From: an uncultured Eubacteriales bacterium | GTDB lineage: Bacteria; Bacillota; Clostridia; Oscillospirales; Butyricicoccaceae | Direction: 5' to 3' | Assembly (NCBI GenBank): GCA_934675045.1 | Contig: CAKUPI010000103.1 | Location: forward strand, 1-6,726 | Length of the DNA: 6,726 nucleotides | In this document: positions 6,069 through 6,726 of the stretch, piece after piece | Layout of the letters: each line of letters opens with the position of its first letter | Numbering within the stretch: the first letter of the stretch is position 1 | Notes under the pieces: generated by a model | Told to the model about the DNA's origin: nothing | The model's input: only the letters and a program-made list of their open reading frames with translations | Databases searched by the model: none | Made by a program: the position numbers and the translations under genes

Positions 6069-6726
6069 TTATTTCAGGGTAAAGCTCTGCATGTAATCCG
6101 GCTCGCCCAGACGCGCGACAATGGCCGCGACCTCGCAGCGCTGGATGTTGGTTTCCGGGCGGAAGCTGCGCGCCGCGTCGCTACCGGTCAGCACGCCCAG
6201 CCGGTACAGCGTGTAAATGTCCTCCGCGTGCCGGTAGGTCATGGGCACATCCGGAATGGCCCCGTCTCTCACCTCGTTTTTCTGGACAACCCCGCCCTCG
6301 TCATACAGGGCTTTGTGGTTTTTGTAAACGGTGGCAAAAATATGCGCAAACTCGTTGCGGGTGATGGCCGCGTTGTAGTTGTCGTACTGCCAGGGCAGGC
6401 CGTTCGCCTTGGCGTATTCCACATAGGGCTGGTACCACGCGCCCGAAGCCGGGTAGCGCGCTGCCGGGTCGGAATCCTCCAGCAGCAATGCATCGAAGCG
6501 GACGGCCAGCGTGATGGCCTCGGCCACCGTTATGTTGTCCGTCGGGGCAAACCTGTCCGCGCTCTTGCCCTTGAGCAGGCCGCCCTCTGCCAGCAGCCGA
6601 ACATACTCGGCATACCACGCGCCCGCGGGGACGTCCGAAAAGACCGGGGCGGGCTCCTGAACGCTCGGCTCTTCCGCCTTCTGCGCAATTTTAACGGTCA
6701 GCTCGTTGGAGTACTGGCCCTTGCTG
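6069..6726 (-). CDS. SLH-domain surface protein, C-terminal part (5' partial)
   Basis: The minus-strand frame is open from the right edge (first full codon at 6725) to TAA at 6069-6071, giving 218 visible residues. A GTG at 6527 is internal, because the upstream codons continue an SLH domain. Residues 1-13 (QYSNELTVKI) resemble the last strand of a fibronectin type III-like or other beta domain, followed by a Glu/Pro linker. Then come three S-layer homology domains: FSDVPAGAWYAEYV with TVAE (66-69); GAWYQPYVEYAKANGL with TRNE (122-125); and IPDVPMTYRHAEDIYTLYRLGVLTG with FRPETNIQRCE (QRCE 195-198). SLH triplets hold exported proteins on pyruvylated secondary wall polysaccharide, with the TRAE-type motif contacting the ligand. 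Only the middle motif keeps the Thr-Arg pair here. The function of the missing N-terminal part is unknown. Confidence 0.9.
   Translation of the reverse strand, partial: SKGQYSNELTVKIAQKAEEPSVQEPAPVFSDVPAGAWYAEYVRLLAEGGLLKGKSADRFAPTDNITVAEAITLAVRFDALLLEDSDPAARYPASGAWYQPYVEYAKANGLPWQYDNYNAAITRNEFAHIFATVYKNHKALYDEGGVVQKNEVRDGAIPDVPMTYRHAEDIYTLYRLGVLTGSDAARSFRPETNIQRCEVAAIVARLGEPDYMQSFTLK

Noticed and set aside
6301..6618. Other minus- and plus-strand frames overlapping the SLH, glycosyltransferase and adhesin genes
   Set aside because: They are Arg/Pro/Ala/Ser-rich shadow frames caused by high GC, without ribosome sites or recognisable domains.

Overview
This is a GC-rich stretch of bacterial chromosome. 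Codons strongly favour C or G in the third position. The strong AGGAGG-type ribosome sites, a sortase LPXTG anchor, an SLH-domain protein and a DUF4830 protein together point to a high-GC Gram-positive of the class Clostridia (Oscillospiraceae-like gut or anaerobe lineage). The lineage is inferred from protein families; no marker gene is present.

Layout: four protein genes alternate in strand (+, -, +, -), so each is probably its own transcription unit. (1) 1-4121 (+), open at the left edge, is the C-terminal part of a very large wall-anchored surface protein. It has the end of a probable von Willebrand A-type head, a post-head beta domain, about twelve MucBP-like stalk modules, a Pro-x-x linker, LPKTG, a membrane helix and an Arg-rich tail. 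A textbook 13-bp terminator follows. (2) 4260-4730 (-) is a small membrane-anchored DUF4830 protein. Between genes 1 and 2 lies a 32-bp sequence present twice with a 40-bp period. (3) 4881-5972 (+) is a GT28/MGDG-synthase-type glycosyltransferase, divergent from gene 2 across a 150-bp intergenic region that must hold both promoters. (4) 6069-6726 (-), open at the right edge, is the C-terminal SLH triplet of another surface protein. Genes 3 and 4 converge on a perfect 14-bp terminator hairpin.

The common theme is the cell envelope: two surface proteins using different anchoring chemistries (sortase versus SLH), one likely glycolipid-forming enzyme and one small membrane protein of unknown role. 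Nothing shows that they form one pathway. I see no RNA genes, insertion sequences, phage genes or CRISPR array. The most unusual items are the long array of divergent modules each opening with a V-x-V-N-H-x-Y signature, and the tandem 32-bp intergenic repeat.
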